Positions 54,386 through 63,321 of a stretch of 64,000 nucleotides of DNA are shown piece after piece. The DNA is taken from contig NZ_CM002299.1 in assembly GCF_000153125.2 (NCBI RefSeq), forward strand, positions 2,045,075 to 2,109,074, in the 5' to 3' direction. The notes under the pieces were generated by a model. That model saw only the letters and a list, made by a program, of their open reading frames with translations. It ran no database searches and was not told the origin of the DNA. Each line of letters starts with the position of its first letter. Position 1 is the stretch's first letter. The position numbers and the translations under genes are program-made. The DNA comes from Congregibacter litoralis KT71 (GTDB taxonomy: Bacteria; Pseudomonadota; Gammaproteobacteria; Pseudomonadales; Halieaceae).

Positions 54386-54877
54386 TTAGCGGTGGGAATG
54401 ATTGTGGGCGTGCCCGTGATCACCCTCATGAGTGTGGGTGACGCCGGCATAGGCGCCAGACTCCGGTGTGAAGGCGTCATCCACCGCACGCACGTCTAAT
54501 CCCAGCCCCTGGAGCATGTCCTCCAGCACATGGTCCCGGGGGAAGCGCAGAGCGCCCGGCAAAATCTGCAGGCTCACATGGCGATTGCCGAGGTGATAAG
54601 CCGCGCGTAAAAGCAGTAGCTCATCGTCGGTGTAAGCCTCTGTCAGAGATTCTCTCGCTGCACGTATCAAGATAATTTCCTCGTTGTTGCAAACCAGGGC
54701 ATCGCCGTCGCCAAGCACAATGCCTCGGGGAAGAAACCAGCCCAGTTCCTGGCCCCGTTCCGTGGTCGTCCGGTACCGGGATTTTTCCCGCTCGGAAAAC
54801 ACGAGGTGCACCTCATCCTGCCAGGTGCCATCGAAAGCCGTGGCATGGTGGTAAGCCTCTAGCATCATTTCGTCCAC
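54386..54877 (-). CDS. ureE: Urease accessory nickel chaperone UreE
   Basis: UreE delivers nickel to the UreG-containing complex. The 163-residue protein has the UreE N-terminal domain (DEVHLVFSEREKSRYR), the metal-binding domain with AYHLGNRHVSLQI (conserved His) and LEDMLQGLGLDVRAVDD, and a short His-rich tail (THTHEGDHGHAHNHSHR) that probably stores nickel. The start could be the first ATG or either of two Met codons just after. It lies 11 bases after ureC. Confidence 0.93.
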   Translation of the reverse strand: MDEMMLEAYHHATAFDGTWQDEVHLVFSEREKSRYRTTTERGQELGWFLPRGIVLGDGDALVCNNEEIILIRAARESLTEAYTDDELLLLRAAYHLGNRHVSLQILPGALRFPRDHVLEDMLQGLGLDVRAVDDAFTPESGAYAGVTHTHEGDHGHAHNHSHR

Positions 54878-54888
54878 GGACCAGGCCC

Positions 54889-56586
54889 CTAAAAAAGAAA
54901 ATAGCGCTGCGCCATGGGGAGCACAGTTGCGGGTTCACAGGTGAGCAACTCGCCGTCGGCGCGCACTTCGTACGTTTGGGGATCAACCTCCATATGCGGC
55001 TGGAAGTCATTGAGCCGCATATCCGCCTTGGTCACGCTGCGACAGTCTTTGACCGCCACCAGCCGCCGATCCAGTCCCAGGGACTCGCCGATGCCCGCAT
55101 CCAGGGAGGCGGCGCTGACAAAGCTGACGCTGGTGGCATGGCTTGCCTTGCCAAAGGCGCCGAACATGGGCCGGTAATGCACGGGCTGGGGCGTGGGGAT
55201 TGAGGCATTGGGATCGCCCATAGGTGCCGCGGCAATGGCCCCACCTTTGATGATGAGCGCGGGTTTTACACCAAAGAAGGCCGGCTTCCACAGGCATAAA
55301 TCGGCGAGCTTACCTACCTCCACGGAGCCCACCTCGTGCGCAATGCCATGGGCAATGGCCGGATTGATGGTGTACTTGGCGATGTAGCGCATGGCGCGGA
55401 AATTGTCCGCAGCACCGGATCCGAGTCCGCCCCGCTGGGATTTCATTTTGCTCGCGGTCTGCCATGTTCGGCAGATAACTTCACCGACCCGCCCCATGGC
55501 CTGGGAATCCGAGGAGATGATGGAGAAGGCACCGAGGTCGTGCAGTATGTCCTCCGCGGCGATGGTTTCTTTGCGGATGCGTGAATCAGCAAAAGCCACA
55601 TCCTCAGGAATCGAGGGGTCCAGGTGGTGACAGACCATCAGCATGTCCAGATGCTCATCGACGGTGTTGATGGTGTAAGGCCGCGTGGGGTTGGTGGAGG
55701 AGGGGAGTACGTTGGGCAGGCCACAGGCTTTGATGATGTCCGGCGCATGGCCGCCGCCGGCGCCCTCCGTATGGTAGGTGTGGATCGTTCGGCCCTTGAA
55801 GGCTGCAATGGTGTCCTCCACAAAACCCGACTCGTTGAGCGTATCCGTGTGAATCGCCACCTGTACGTCGAAACGCTCCGCGACGCTCAGGCAGTTGTCG
55901 ATGGACGCGGGCGTCGTGCCCCAGTCCTCGTGAAGCTTTAAGCCCAGGGCGCCGGCGCTAAGTTGCTCCTCCAGGGCGATGGGCAGGCTTGCGTTGCCTT
56001 TTCCCAGGAAGCCGAGATTCATGGGAAAGGATTCAGCGCTCTGAAGCATCTTGCCGATGTGCCAGGGACCCGGTGTGCAAGTTGTTGCATTGGTGCCTGT
56101 TGCAGGTCCCGTGCCGCCGCCGATCATGGTAGTGACGCCGCTCATGAGCGCCTCTTCGATCTGTTGCGGGCAGATAAAGTGGATATGCGCATCGATGCCG
56201 CCGGCGGTAAGAATCTGTCCTTCGCCGGCGATGATCTCCGTGCCCGGCCCGATGGGAAAATCAATCCCTGGCTGCACGTCGGGGTTGCCCGCTTTGCCAA
56301 TACCGCTGATGCGCCCCCCCTTGATTGCCACGTCGGCTTTGACTACGCCCCAGTAATCAAGAATCAGGGCGTTGGTAATCACCGTATCCGGTGACTCTGC
56401 ACAGCTGACCTGGGATTGCCCCATGCCGTCGCGAATGACCTTGCCGCCACCGAACTTCACCTCTTCGCCGTAGATCGTGTGGTCTTTTTCCACCTCGATG
56501 AATAGCTCGGAATCCGCGAGACGCACCTTGTCACCCACGGTAGGTCCAAACATGCTTGCATAGTCACTGCGACTGATCTTGCGCAT
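54889..56586 (-). CDS. ureC: Urease alpha subunit
   Basis: UreC holds the dinickel site that splits urea into ammonia and carbamate. The 565-residue protein begins [23 protein letters not shown]. Nickel-site histidines are in [14 protein letters not shown], the bridging carbamylated Lys in GLKLHEDWG, further His in [13 protein letters not shown] and [15 protein letters not shown], and the flap [21 protein letters not shown] carries the catalytic His. All are present and the length matches bacterial UreC. Its ATG shares one base with the ureB stop. Confidence 0.97.
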   Translation of the reverse strand: MRKISRSDYASMFGPTVGDKVRLADSELFIEVEKDHTIYGEEVKFGGGKVIRDGMGQSQVSCAESPDTVITNALILDYWGVVKADVAIKGGRISGIGKAGNPDVQPGIDFPIGPGTEIIAGEGQILTAGGIDAHIHFICPQQIEEALMSGVTTMIGGGTGPATGTNATTCTPGPWHIGKMLQSAESFPMNLGFLGKGNASLPIALEEQLSAGALGLKLHEDWGTTPASIDNCLSVAERFDVQVAIHTDTLNESGFVEDTIAAFKGRTIHTYHTEGAGGGHAPDIIKACGLPNVLPSSTNPTRPYTINTVDEHLDMLMVCHHLDPSIPEDVAFADSRIRKETIAAEDILHDLGAFSIISSDSQAMGRVGEVICRTWQTASKMKSQRGGLGSGAADNFRAMRYIAKYTINPAIAHGIAHEVGSVEVGKLADLCLWKPAFFGVKPALIIKGGAIAAAPMGDPNASIPTPQPVHYRPMFGAFGKASHATSVSFVSAASLDAGIGESLGLDRRLVAVKDCRSVTKADMRLNDFQPHMEVDPQTYEVRADGELLTCEPATVLPMAQRYFLF

Positions 56587-56891
56587 CAGAGCTCTCCCAT
56601 CACGTCGCCGCGGAATCCATAGACCTTGCGGTCGCCCGCCAGCGCCACCAGTTCGACATCGCGCTTCTGACCCGGCTCAAAGCGTACGGCAGTGCCCGCT
56701 GCAATATCGAGGCGGAAACCCCGCGCAAGGTCGCGATCAAACAGCAGTGCCGGGTTGGCCTCGGCGAAATGATAATGGGAGCCCACCTGTACGGGACGGT
56801 CCCCGCTGTTAACTACGGAAATGCTGAGGACCTCACGGTGTTCGTTAAGTAGCAGTTCACCACTGGCGGTAATTGTTTCGCCGGGAATCAT
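56586..56891 (-). CDS. ureB: Urease beta subunit
   Basis: UreB is a structural subunit of urease. The 101-residue protein has the typical start [20 protein letters not shown], the block [20 protein letters not shown] and [22 protein letters not shown]. Length is normal. It overlaps ureA by 4 bases and ureC by 1 base, which should keep subunit translation balanced. Confidence 0.97.
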   Translation of the reverse strand: MIPGETITASGELLLNEHREVLSISVVNSGDRPVQVGSHYHFAEANPALLFDRDLARGFRLDIAAGTAVRFEPGQKRDVELVALAGDRKVYGFRGDVMGEL

Positions 56892-57202
56892 GCATCACCT
56901 CCGCCGATGGGGTCGTGCACGGTGACGAGCTTGGTGCCATCGGGGAACGTGGCCTCGACCTGTACTTCCTTGATCATCTCGGGAACGCCCTCCATTACGT
57001 CATCACGCGTCAAAATGGTGCGCCCAAAGCTCATAAGCTCGGCAACGGTCCGCCCGTCCCGGGCGCCCTCAAGAATCGCCGCGCTGATCAGGGCCTGGGC
57101 CTCGGGATAATTGAGTTTTACCCCACGATCCCGGCGACGCTCGGCGAGGAGCGCTGCGGTAAACAGCAGGAGTTTGTCTTTTTCTCTCGGGCTAAGCTCC
57201 AT
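56888..57202 (-). CDS. ureA: Urease gamma subunit
   Basis: UreA is the smallest structural subunit of urease. The 104-residue protein begins [23 protein letters not shown] and has [21 protein letters not shown] and [18 protein letters not shown]. Length is normal (about 100). It follows ureD after 75 bases and its stop overlaps the ureB start (ATGA). Confidence 0.97.
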   Translation of the reverse strand: MELSPREKDKLLLFTAALLAERRRDRGVKLNYPEAQALISAAILEGARDGRTVAELMSFGRTILTRDDVMEGVPEMIKEVQVEATFPDGTKLVTVHDPIGGGDA

Positions 57203-57277
57203 CCTGATTCCTTAGGTTTTCTGCCGTTGGCGAGAGCATAGGCATCGGCTCTTTGCTCGGCAAGCACTGTAATAGCA

Positions 57278-58171
57278 TCATGTATGCCAGATTCTGGGCG
57301 TAGCCGGCGTTACTCCGAGAACGTCTTCCGTCGCTGCCCGCCAGAGGCGCGCGAACCCGGCGCGGCAGTGCTGGGCGTCATCGCCCAGATAGCGGGCAAT
57401 GACAAGCTCTCCCCGGTGGGTGACGGTGAATGCCCCCTGATTGGGCGCAGGGTTTACGGCCCGGAGCCAGTCTTCCAGGCAAGGCGCCGCGGGAATGTCC
57501 GTGAGCACCATGATGCCGACGGTGCTCTGTCCCTGCATGCCCATGGCAGCCTGGCTGAGACGATCGCCCGCGGTGCAGCTCAGGCGCTCGATAAGCAGTG
57601 GACGGCCTTTGCGAGATATCTCCAGCCGCTGCTTGAGGCGACCCCGGGTGAAGGCCTCGTCGCAGGCGGGCCGGCCGAGGACCACAACGTCCCAAAATAC
57701 CAGTCGGGACCGGGCCTGGAGTTCAATGCGCGTATCAAGCTCGGCATTCACGCCGTTGAACAGAATGGTTTCCTGGGGTACCCATTCGAGGCAGGCATCA
57801 TCATCCACAAGGAGGTTCACCGATTGGCGCTGCACTTCCCGATGTTGGTCCACGGTATAGAACCTGCCGGCCGCTGGCGTTGTCACCAGCGCCTCGCCGC
57901 TCTTCACCGCGATATTGATCTGCAGATCATCGCCGAGGACAACGCCGCCGGGGGGGTGGAGGAGGTAACAATGGGCTTTACCGCCGGGCTCCGGGTGGAA
58001 CAGTCTCTGTACCCGTAAGGGGCCCTCATGCGCGCAATGGGCAAAACGCGTCAGACCGGCACTTTTACGAAAAGAAAGGTCCAGTTGGGCGCGCCACTGG
58101 CGGAGCGGCTTGCTAGACTCTGCTTCCGAGCTTTGGGGGGTTTGCGGGGTGTTGAGGGTGTCTAAACGCAT
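57278..58171 (-). CDS. ureD: Urease accessory protein UreD
   Basis: UreD (UreH) binds apo-urease and recruits UreF and UreG. The protein is about 297 residues from the ATG of MRLDTLNTPQ; ATGs at 58183 and earlier also exist. Conserved pieces are LTRFAHCAHEGPLRVQRLF, GGVVLGDDLQINIAV, VTTPAAGRFYT and WVPQETILFNGV, and EALxRG-like FTRGRLKQRLEI. It is the first gene of the fifteen-gene minus-strand run. The start region overlaps that of the divergent DUF3187 gene, so at least one true start is further in. Confidence 0.9.
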   Translation of the reverse strand: MRLDTLNTPQTPQSSEAESSKPLRQWRAQLDLSFRKSAGLTRFAHCAHEGPLRVQRLFHPEPGGKAHCYLLHPPGGVVLGDDLQINIAVKSGEALVTTPAAGRFYTVDQHREVQRQSVNLLVDDDACLEWVPQETILFNGVNAELDTRIELQARSRLVFWDVVVLGRPACDEAFTRGRLKQRLEISRKGRPLLIERLSCTAGDRLSQAAMGMQGQSTVGIMVLTDIPAAPCLEDWLRAVNPAPNQGAFTVTHRGELVIARYLGDDAQHCRAGFARLWRAATEDVLGVTPATPRIWHT

Positions 58172-59204
58172 GATGTCTACCATACCGCATTGCCTGCATA
58201 CATGGCGCGAACATCTGGGGCCGGCAGCGGCCATGATCCTTTGCCTTTGCGCCGCGTCGATGCCAGCGGCAAGCCGGGGCGACGACAGCCGGGATCTCAC
58301 TGCGCCCATCGCCAGTCGGAACCTGTCACCGCTCTATGCCAACTTAGGCGTTCCCGTGATGACCCGGGCAGCTTCCTTGGAGGAGGGTGAGTGGATTGTG
58401 GACTCGACGCTGCACTGGGCCAGCCATGCAGTGCTGGAGCGACGAGGGGGTGAGGGACTGGAACTCGATGGTGAAACCCAGCGTCTGGACCTTCGTCTCC
58501 AGCGAGGCTTTGGACGAAAGCTGTCTCTCTCCTTGAACCTACCTTACATCCGCCACAGTGGTGGGAACCTCGACGGACTCATAGATGGCTGGCATGCGTT
58601 CTGGGGTATGCCCGACGGCCCCCGCGGCGTTCAACCTGACGACAGACTGCGCTATGCCTACACGGGTCCCGAGGGCTTTGAGCTGGATTCCTCTCGCTCG
58701 GGGCTGGGGGACGTGGAGCTTGGCGCCAAGCTCCAGGTCTCCGCCGGCGACAATTGGGCCCTGGGGGTTTTCGCGCAGTACAAGTTTGCGACGGGTGATT
58801 CGTCCGACTTCACGGGCAGCGGGGAATCCGGGGCCTCCCTGGGGGCGAGATGGTCGCGACAGCGCTGTGTCTTCGCGGATGTCAGTTGTCATCTACAGAT
58901 CGGCGTGAGCGAGGTAGGTGACAGCGCCTTCGATGAAGATGCGGATACGGTCACCCCCTTTCTGGGTTTTAGTCTTGCATGGCTGATACATCCGTCGGTG
59001 TCGATTCTTGCGCAAATTGATACTCACGACGTGATTTATGAGGCTGCAGTGCTCAGGGAAAACGGGTCGCCCGTTTGGGGAACGCTGGGGCTTCGCTGGC
59101 AGCCTGCGACGCGATGGCTCATTGATGCGCAGTTTGTGGAAGATCTCGCCGTGGGAAGCGCGCCGGACGTGACTTTCAGGTTCTCCCTCTCTCGGGGCTT
59201 TTGA
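58170..59204 (+). CDS. DUF3187-type outer-membrane protein
   Basis: The 344-residue protein (from the first of two adjacent ATGs) has a signal peptide about 1-38 (AAAMILCLCAASMPAASRG). The mature start LTAPIASRNLSPLYANLGVP resembles DUF3187, and repeated amphipathic strands with a C-terminal VTFRFSLSRGF ending in Phe suggest an outer-membrane beta-barrel. Function is unknown. Divergent from ureD with start codons only a few bases apart; a role in urea or nickel uptake is conceivable but has no direct support. Confidence 0.72.
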   Translation: MMSTIPHCLHTWREHLGPAAAMILCLCAASMPAASRGDDSRDLTAPIASRNLSPLYANLGVPVMTRAASLEEGEWIVDSTLHWASHAVLERRGGEGLELDGETQRLDLRLQRGFGRKLSLSLNLPYIRHSGGNLDGLIDGWHAFWGMPDGPRGVQPDDRLRYAYTGPEGFELDSSRSGLGDVELGAKLQVSAGDNWALGVFAQYKFATGDSSDFTGSGESGASLGARWSRQRCVFADVSCHLQIGVSEVGDSAFDEDADTVTPFLGFSLAWLIHPSVSILAQIDTHDVIYEAAVLRENGSPVWGTLGLRWQPATRWLIDAQFVEDLAVGSAPDVTFRFSLSRGF

Positions 59205-59296
59205 GCCTCTTTCCCAGTGTCAGTCGTCGTTTGCGCGATGCTGCCCATGCACTGGTACTATCTCCATTATGACTCACTAATAGAAGGATAAGAGCG

Positions 59297-60142
59297 ATGA
59301 GTTTTAACGTCGAACCGTCAGGTCAGGCCTGCGGGGCGCGGGTAACCGGCCTTGATCTCTCTAAAAATCTCGATGCAGATACCGTGCGGGCGCTCCGCGG
59401 GGCGTGGCTTGAGCACCACGTGCTCGCTTTTCCGGATCAGTCGATCAGCGATGATGATCTGGAGCGTTTTACGCAATATTTCGGACCCTTTGGTGAGGAT
59501 CCCTTTATCGCCCCCATTCCCGGGCGTGAGCATGTGATCGCCGTGGAGCGTCGCGCGCAGGAGACATCGCCTATTTTTGCCGAGGCCTGGCACAGCGACT
59601 GGAGCTTTCAGGCAACGCCCCCCATCGGAACCTGTCTCCATGGGGTCACGATTCCACCGACGGGCGGGGACACCCTGTTTGCCAATCAACACAAGGCCCT
59701 GGACACGCTTCCCGGCGATCTTCGTCAGCGCATTGAGGGCTGTATGGCCATGCACTCGGCCAAGGCGGGGTATGCGCCCGATGGTATGTACGGCGATGCG
59801 GATGCCGCGGGTGATCGAAGTATGGATATCCGTCCCTCACCCGATGCAAAGGCGGTACAGACACATCCTCTCATTCGCCGGCACGGTGAAACCGGGCGGG
59901 CGTCTCTCTACAGCTGTCTGGGTTATATCGTCGGTATCGAAGGCATGCCCGATGACGAGGCCATCGAGCTACTGATGGAGCTCTACGGCTGGCAGACCCG
60001 GGAAGAAAACATCTACACCCATGAGTGGGAAGAGGGTATGTTGATCATGTGGGACAACCGCTGTCTGCTCCACCGCGCCACGGGGGGCTACGACGGACAC
60101 GACCGGTTGTTGCACAGAACAACCATAGGTGCCGGCGCTTAA
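59297..60142 (+). CDS. TauD/TfdA family 2-oxoglutarate dioxygenase
   Basis: Iron(II)/2-oxoglutarate dioxygenase of 281 residues. The facial triad is visible: His99 and Asp101 in AEAWHSDWSF and His259 in CLLHRATGG; the 2-oxoglutarate-binding Arg follows in LLHRTTIG (about 273). TGGDTLFANQHKAL is the usual supporting block. An AAGGATAAG ribosome site precedes the ATG. Family members act on taurine, aryloxyalkanoates and other small acids; the substrate here cannot be read from sequence. Its stop overlaps that of the convergent transporter gene by 3 bases. Confidence 0.88.
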   Translation: MSFNVEPSGQACGARVTGLDLSKNLDADTVRALRGAWLEHHVLAFPDQSISDDDLERFTQYFGPFGEDPFIAPIPGREHVIAVERRAQETSPIFAEAWHSDWSFQATPPIGTCLHGVTIPPTGGDTLFANQHKALDTLPGDLRQRIEGCMAMHSAKAGYAPDGMYGDADAAGDRSMDIRPSPDAKAVQTHPLIRRHGETGRASLYSCLGYIVGIEGMPDDEAIELLMELYGWQTREENIYTHEWEEGMLIMWDNRCLLHRATGGYDGHDRLLHRTTIGAGA

Positions 60143-61149
60143 ACCCAGCGCCGCATCTTGAAAATCAGCGTCAGTCCCAGGCCTACGATGCCGCACAGGA
60201 AAACGACGATCCAAAACGCGGCGTCGTTGTCGACGCCTGGCATGCCACCCACGTTGATACCCATAAGACCCGTAAGAAATCCAAGGGGCAGGAAAATCAC
60301 GGCCGCTACGGTAAACAAATAACTGCGGGCGTTCATTTGCTCGGCAATGCGGCTGGTGAGTTCCTCCTGCGCCAGGACGGCTCGGTCCCGGACTTCATCC
60401 ATATCTTCAATGTGGCGTATGAGACGATCGTTGATTTCCCGCAGCCTCAGGCGATTGAGATCATCCAGCCAGGTGAGGTTCTCGGCGCCCAGGCGATTCA
60501 TGGCCTCTCGCTGGGGAGATAGATAGCGACGCACAGAAATAATTTGTTTTCTCAAGGTGGCAAGTTCTATCCGTATCCCCGATGTTTCGCCGCTCAACAG
60601 TCGCTCCTCAATGGCCATGACGCGATCTTCGAAATTTTCGATGGTGCCCGTCATGCGCTCCGTAATACGCTCCGTCCAGATAACCAGAAGTTCCACGGCG
60701 TTTCTTGGTCCATTGCCGGAGTACAGCTCTTCGAGTACGTCATTGGTCGAAAGGAGATTCCGCCGGCGGGTGCTGATGAGACGGGTGCCGTCGGTCCAGA
60801 TGCGCAGAGACACCATATCGTCGGGATCCTCGCCGGGGTTCATATTGATACCCCGAAGCGTGAGCAGCAGATTGTCACCTCGATTCAGGGCGCGGGGGCG
60901 GGTCTCTGCATTGGTGAGAGAACTGTAGGCAATGTCGTTCAGGCCGCTGTGGTCCTGCAACCACTGCCGGGCTTCCTCGTCCTCAAAATTGAAGTGAAGC
61001 CACAGACAGCCATCCGCCGCCGTCCAGTCTCTGACACGATCCCAATCCCAGGTCCGAGCGCCGCCGGCACCGTCGAGGAGCAGTGAATGCACTAGCCCCC
61101 CTGGTGCTGCCCCTTCGCCTGATTGCGGCTCCACTGTCGATTCACTCAT
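60139..61149 (-). CDS. ZntB/CorA-type transporter
   Basis: The 336-residue protein starts at MSESTVEPQSGEG; a frame to 61212 lacks support. The large cytoplasmic domain (about 1-270) ends in a long helix (LNRLRLREINDRLIRHIEDMDEV in parts), followed by two C-terminal membrane helices. The loop motif reads LMGINVGGMPG, the GxN variant typical of ZntB rather than the GMN of CorA. ZntB transports zinc with protons in E. coli; the ion here is not proven. Convergent with the dioxygenase gene. Confidence 0.86.
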   Translation of the reverse strand: MSESTVEPQSGEGAAPGGLVHSLLLDGAGGARTWDWDRVRDWTAADGCLWLHFNFEDEEARQWLQDHSGLNDIAYSSLTNAETRPRALNRGDNLLLTLRGINMNPGEDPDDMVSLRIWTDGTRLISTRRRNLLSTNDVLEELYSGNGPRNAVELLVIWTERITERMTGTIENFEDRVMAIEERLLSGETSGIRIELATLRKQIISVRRYLSPQREAMNRLGAENLTWLDDLNRLRLREINDRLIRHIEDMDEVRDRAVLAQEELTSRIAEQMNARSYLFTVAAVIFLPLGFLTGLMGINVGGMPGVDNDAAFWIVVFLCGIVGLGLTLIFKMRRWV

Positions 61150-61227
61150 GATCACTCCGCAATAGGAAAAGTTCGCCCGATAATGCAGGGCGTGTCCCGT
61201 CCACGCAAGCACCCAGAAAACCGGTGG

Positions 61228-61482
61228 TTAAACCGTATCGCGTTCCATGTCGCCGATGAGCTTGAGAGCATCCTGGCGGCTGTCACCACAGACATCTTCC
61301 TGCGCAGTAAATTGCTCACAGACGGCCGGGTACCGAGAGCTGCCCCAGATGCCGCAGCTGTAAGTGGACATATCCAGATTGACGCAGGGGGTATTCGCGG
61401 GCTTACCCTCGGGCATGCCCGGAAGAGGGCTGGTAATAGAGGGCGCGATGCAGCAGGCACCACAGCCTTTGCGGCAGTTCAT
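61228..61482 (-). CDS. YkgJ-family cysteine-cluster protein
   Basis: The 84-residue protein has the family N-terminus MNCRKGCGACCIAPSITSP, then NTPCVNLD, YSCGIWG and PAVCEQF, a pattern of eight or so cysteines expected to bind zinc or an iron-sulfur cluster. Length is typical for the short YkgJ type. It has no neighbours on the same strand other than the ZntB-type gene 78 bases downstream. Function unknown. Confidence 0.88.
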   Translation of the reverse strand: MNCRKGCGACCIAPSITSPLPGMPEGKPANTPCVNLDMSTYSCGIWGSSRYPAVCEQFTAQEDVCGDSRQDALKLIGDMERDTV

Positions 61483-61587
61483 AGAGTGGCAAAATTCCCC
61501 GAGTTAATGGGCCTTCAGCGTTTTAATGGAGCCCGTACTTCGTCACAATGTTCACCGGGTTCGGTCGACTAGCCCGAACGGAGCACT

Positions 61588-63213
61588 GTGAACGAATCAA
61601 ATAAAAATAACGTCAGCGAGTTTCTCCTACCCAACCGGAAGGTACGCCCTCTTTTTCTTCGTGCTCTGACCATCGCGCTCATCATCCTCGGCGGCCTGGT
61701 AGCTACCGTGATTCGCTATGCCGACCAGCGCGCCGAGGAGTCCTTGCTGGAGTCTCTGCAAAACGAGGAGCGCCAGGTGACGGTCTCGATGGTTCAAACA
61801 GTGGAGCAGGAGCTCTTTGCCACCACGGCCAGCTTGCAATACCTGGTCTCGCTCATGGAGCGTAATCTCGCTGAATCTCGTCCTCTGGAAAACGTGGCGC
61901 AAACCTTACTGGATTTTTCGGCGACGCACCCGTCCTTTGACCAACTACGATATCTCGATGTCGACGGGCAGGAAGTTGTGCGCGTGGACTCGACGGCGGA
62001 CGGTGCACGAATCGTTCCTGAAGTCGAGCTTCAGGATAAGTCGTCCCGTAGTTATTTTCAGCGGGCACTTGCTACGAAGAAGGGCCGGGTACTCGTCGTT
62101 CCCGTGCAGTTCAATAAGGAGCGGGGGATACTTGAGCTACCCCTGAAGCCGGTGATGCGTCTGGCCACCCCCGTTTTCGACAAAGAAGGCAATAAAGTCG
62201 GTGTTGCCGTGATCAACTACAAAGTGCGGGTGCTCCTTGATCGGCTGTTTGACGCGGGTAAGCTGGCGACGGGCAGCGCGAATATCCTGAGCCTCCAGGG
62301 ACGTTGGCTCATGGAAAGCCGAAGCATTCAACCCGAGACCTATATTCTGAACTCACCGGAGGATAGAAGCTTCGTAAGCCAGTTTCCTGAGGAGTGGGGC
62401 CGTATACGAGAACGCACGGCGGGGTCCTTTCGTTCGGAAAACGGGCTCTTCACCTATCGGGTGTTGTTGCCGGCAACGCTGGGGCAGGACACTTCCATAA
62501 ATCCCATAAGCTGGACCATCCCCAGAGCGGGCAGTAAGGGCGAGGGGGGGTGGATCGTGCTGTCCCATTTGCCCCCTGCGCAGTTAGAAAGCGTTCTCGT
62601 CGCCAGTCGCCTGCTGCCTACGGCTTCTGCTCAGCTAGCTCTGGCCCTGCTGATTTTTTCGATGTGCTGGCTGATTGCCTTGCAGTTTGCCGGGAACCGA
62701 TTACGCATGGAGGCACTGAAAAGCTCGGCCCGTTCCGACGGGCTCACGGGGTTGGTAAACCGCGGCGAGTTTGATCGCAACCTGAGAAGAGCGATCTGTC
62801 TGGCCGAGCGCAACAGCCGAGCCATGGGCGTTGTGTTTATTGATGTTAACGAGTTCAAGGCCTTGAACGATGCTCATGGTCATGCCTCGGGGGACAAGGT
62901 GCTCATTGCCATTGGGAAACGCCTCGGGATGTCCTGTAGAGGCTCCGATGTCGCCGCCCGTCTCGGTGGGGATGAGTTTGCCGTGATTCTCTCGGAGCTC
63001 GCGGGGCGCAGCGATGCCAGGGTCGCAGCCCTTGCCATCGCCGAACGTATGCAACAGCCGCTGTACCTGGACCATGGTGAGTACAGGACCAGCGTCAGCG
63101 TTGGATTTGCGGTTTACCCCGAGGATGGCGTCAGCGCCGAGGCGCTTCTAGCTCGTGCTGATGAGAAAATGTACGCTGAAAAAGCGCTTTCCCGACAGGC
63201 TGCGAACGCCTGA
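61588..63213 (+). CDS. Membrane diguanylate cyclase (CACHE-GGDEF)
   Basis: Makes cyclic di-GMP in response to an external signal. The 541-residue protein starts at a GTG. Membrane helix 1 (about 22-42) is followed by a periplasmic double-CACHE-like sensor (about 45-350, with VRVDSTADGARIVPE and SRSYFQRALATKKG), membrane helix 2 (about 355-378) and a GGDEF domain with intact RLGGDEFAVIL (460-464). RGSD at 451-454, five residues before the motif, fits the inhibitory I-site. The enzyme is therefore predicted active and feedback controlled. Ligand unknown. Confidence 0.92.
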   Translation: MNESNKNNVSEFLLPNRKVRPLFLRALTIALIILGGLVATVIRYADQRAEESLLESLQNEERQVTVSMVQTVEQELFATTASLQYLVSLMERNLAESRPLENVAQTLLDFSATHPSFDQLRYLDVDGQEVVRVDSTADGARIVPEVELQDKSSRSYFQRALATKKGRVLVVPVQFNKERGILELPLKPVMRLATPVFDKEGNKVGVAVINYKVRVLLDRLFDAGKLATGSANILSLQGRWLMESRSIQPETYILNSPEDRSFVSQFPEEWGRIRERTAGSFRSENGLFTYRVLLPATLGQDTSINPISWTIPRAGSKGEGGWIVLSHLPPAQLESVLVASRLLPTASAQLALALLIFSMCWLIALQFAGNRLRMEALKSSARSDGLTGLVNRGEFDRNLRRAICLAERNSRAMGVVFIDVNEFKALNDAHGHASGDKVLIAIGKRLGMSCRGSDVAARLGGDEFAVILSELAGRSDARVAALAIAERMQQPLYLDHGEYRTSVSVGFAVYPEDGVSAEALLARADEKMYAEKALSRQAANA

Positions 63214-63321
63214 AGTCGCCCATCAGGATTAAAAGTGTATTAGTTCTGGAGTGTTTTATTTTTCGCACTCATAATGCGCCGCGTTCACCTTTCGCTCTTC
63301 TCACAAGGCTCGTATTCCTCT

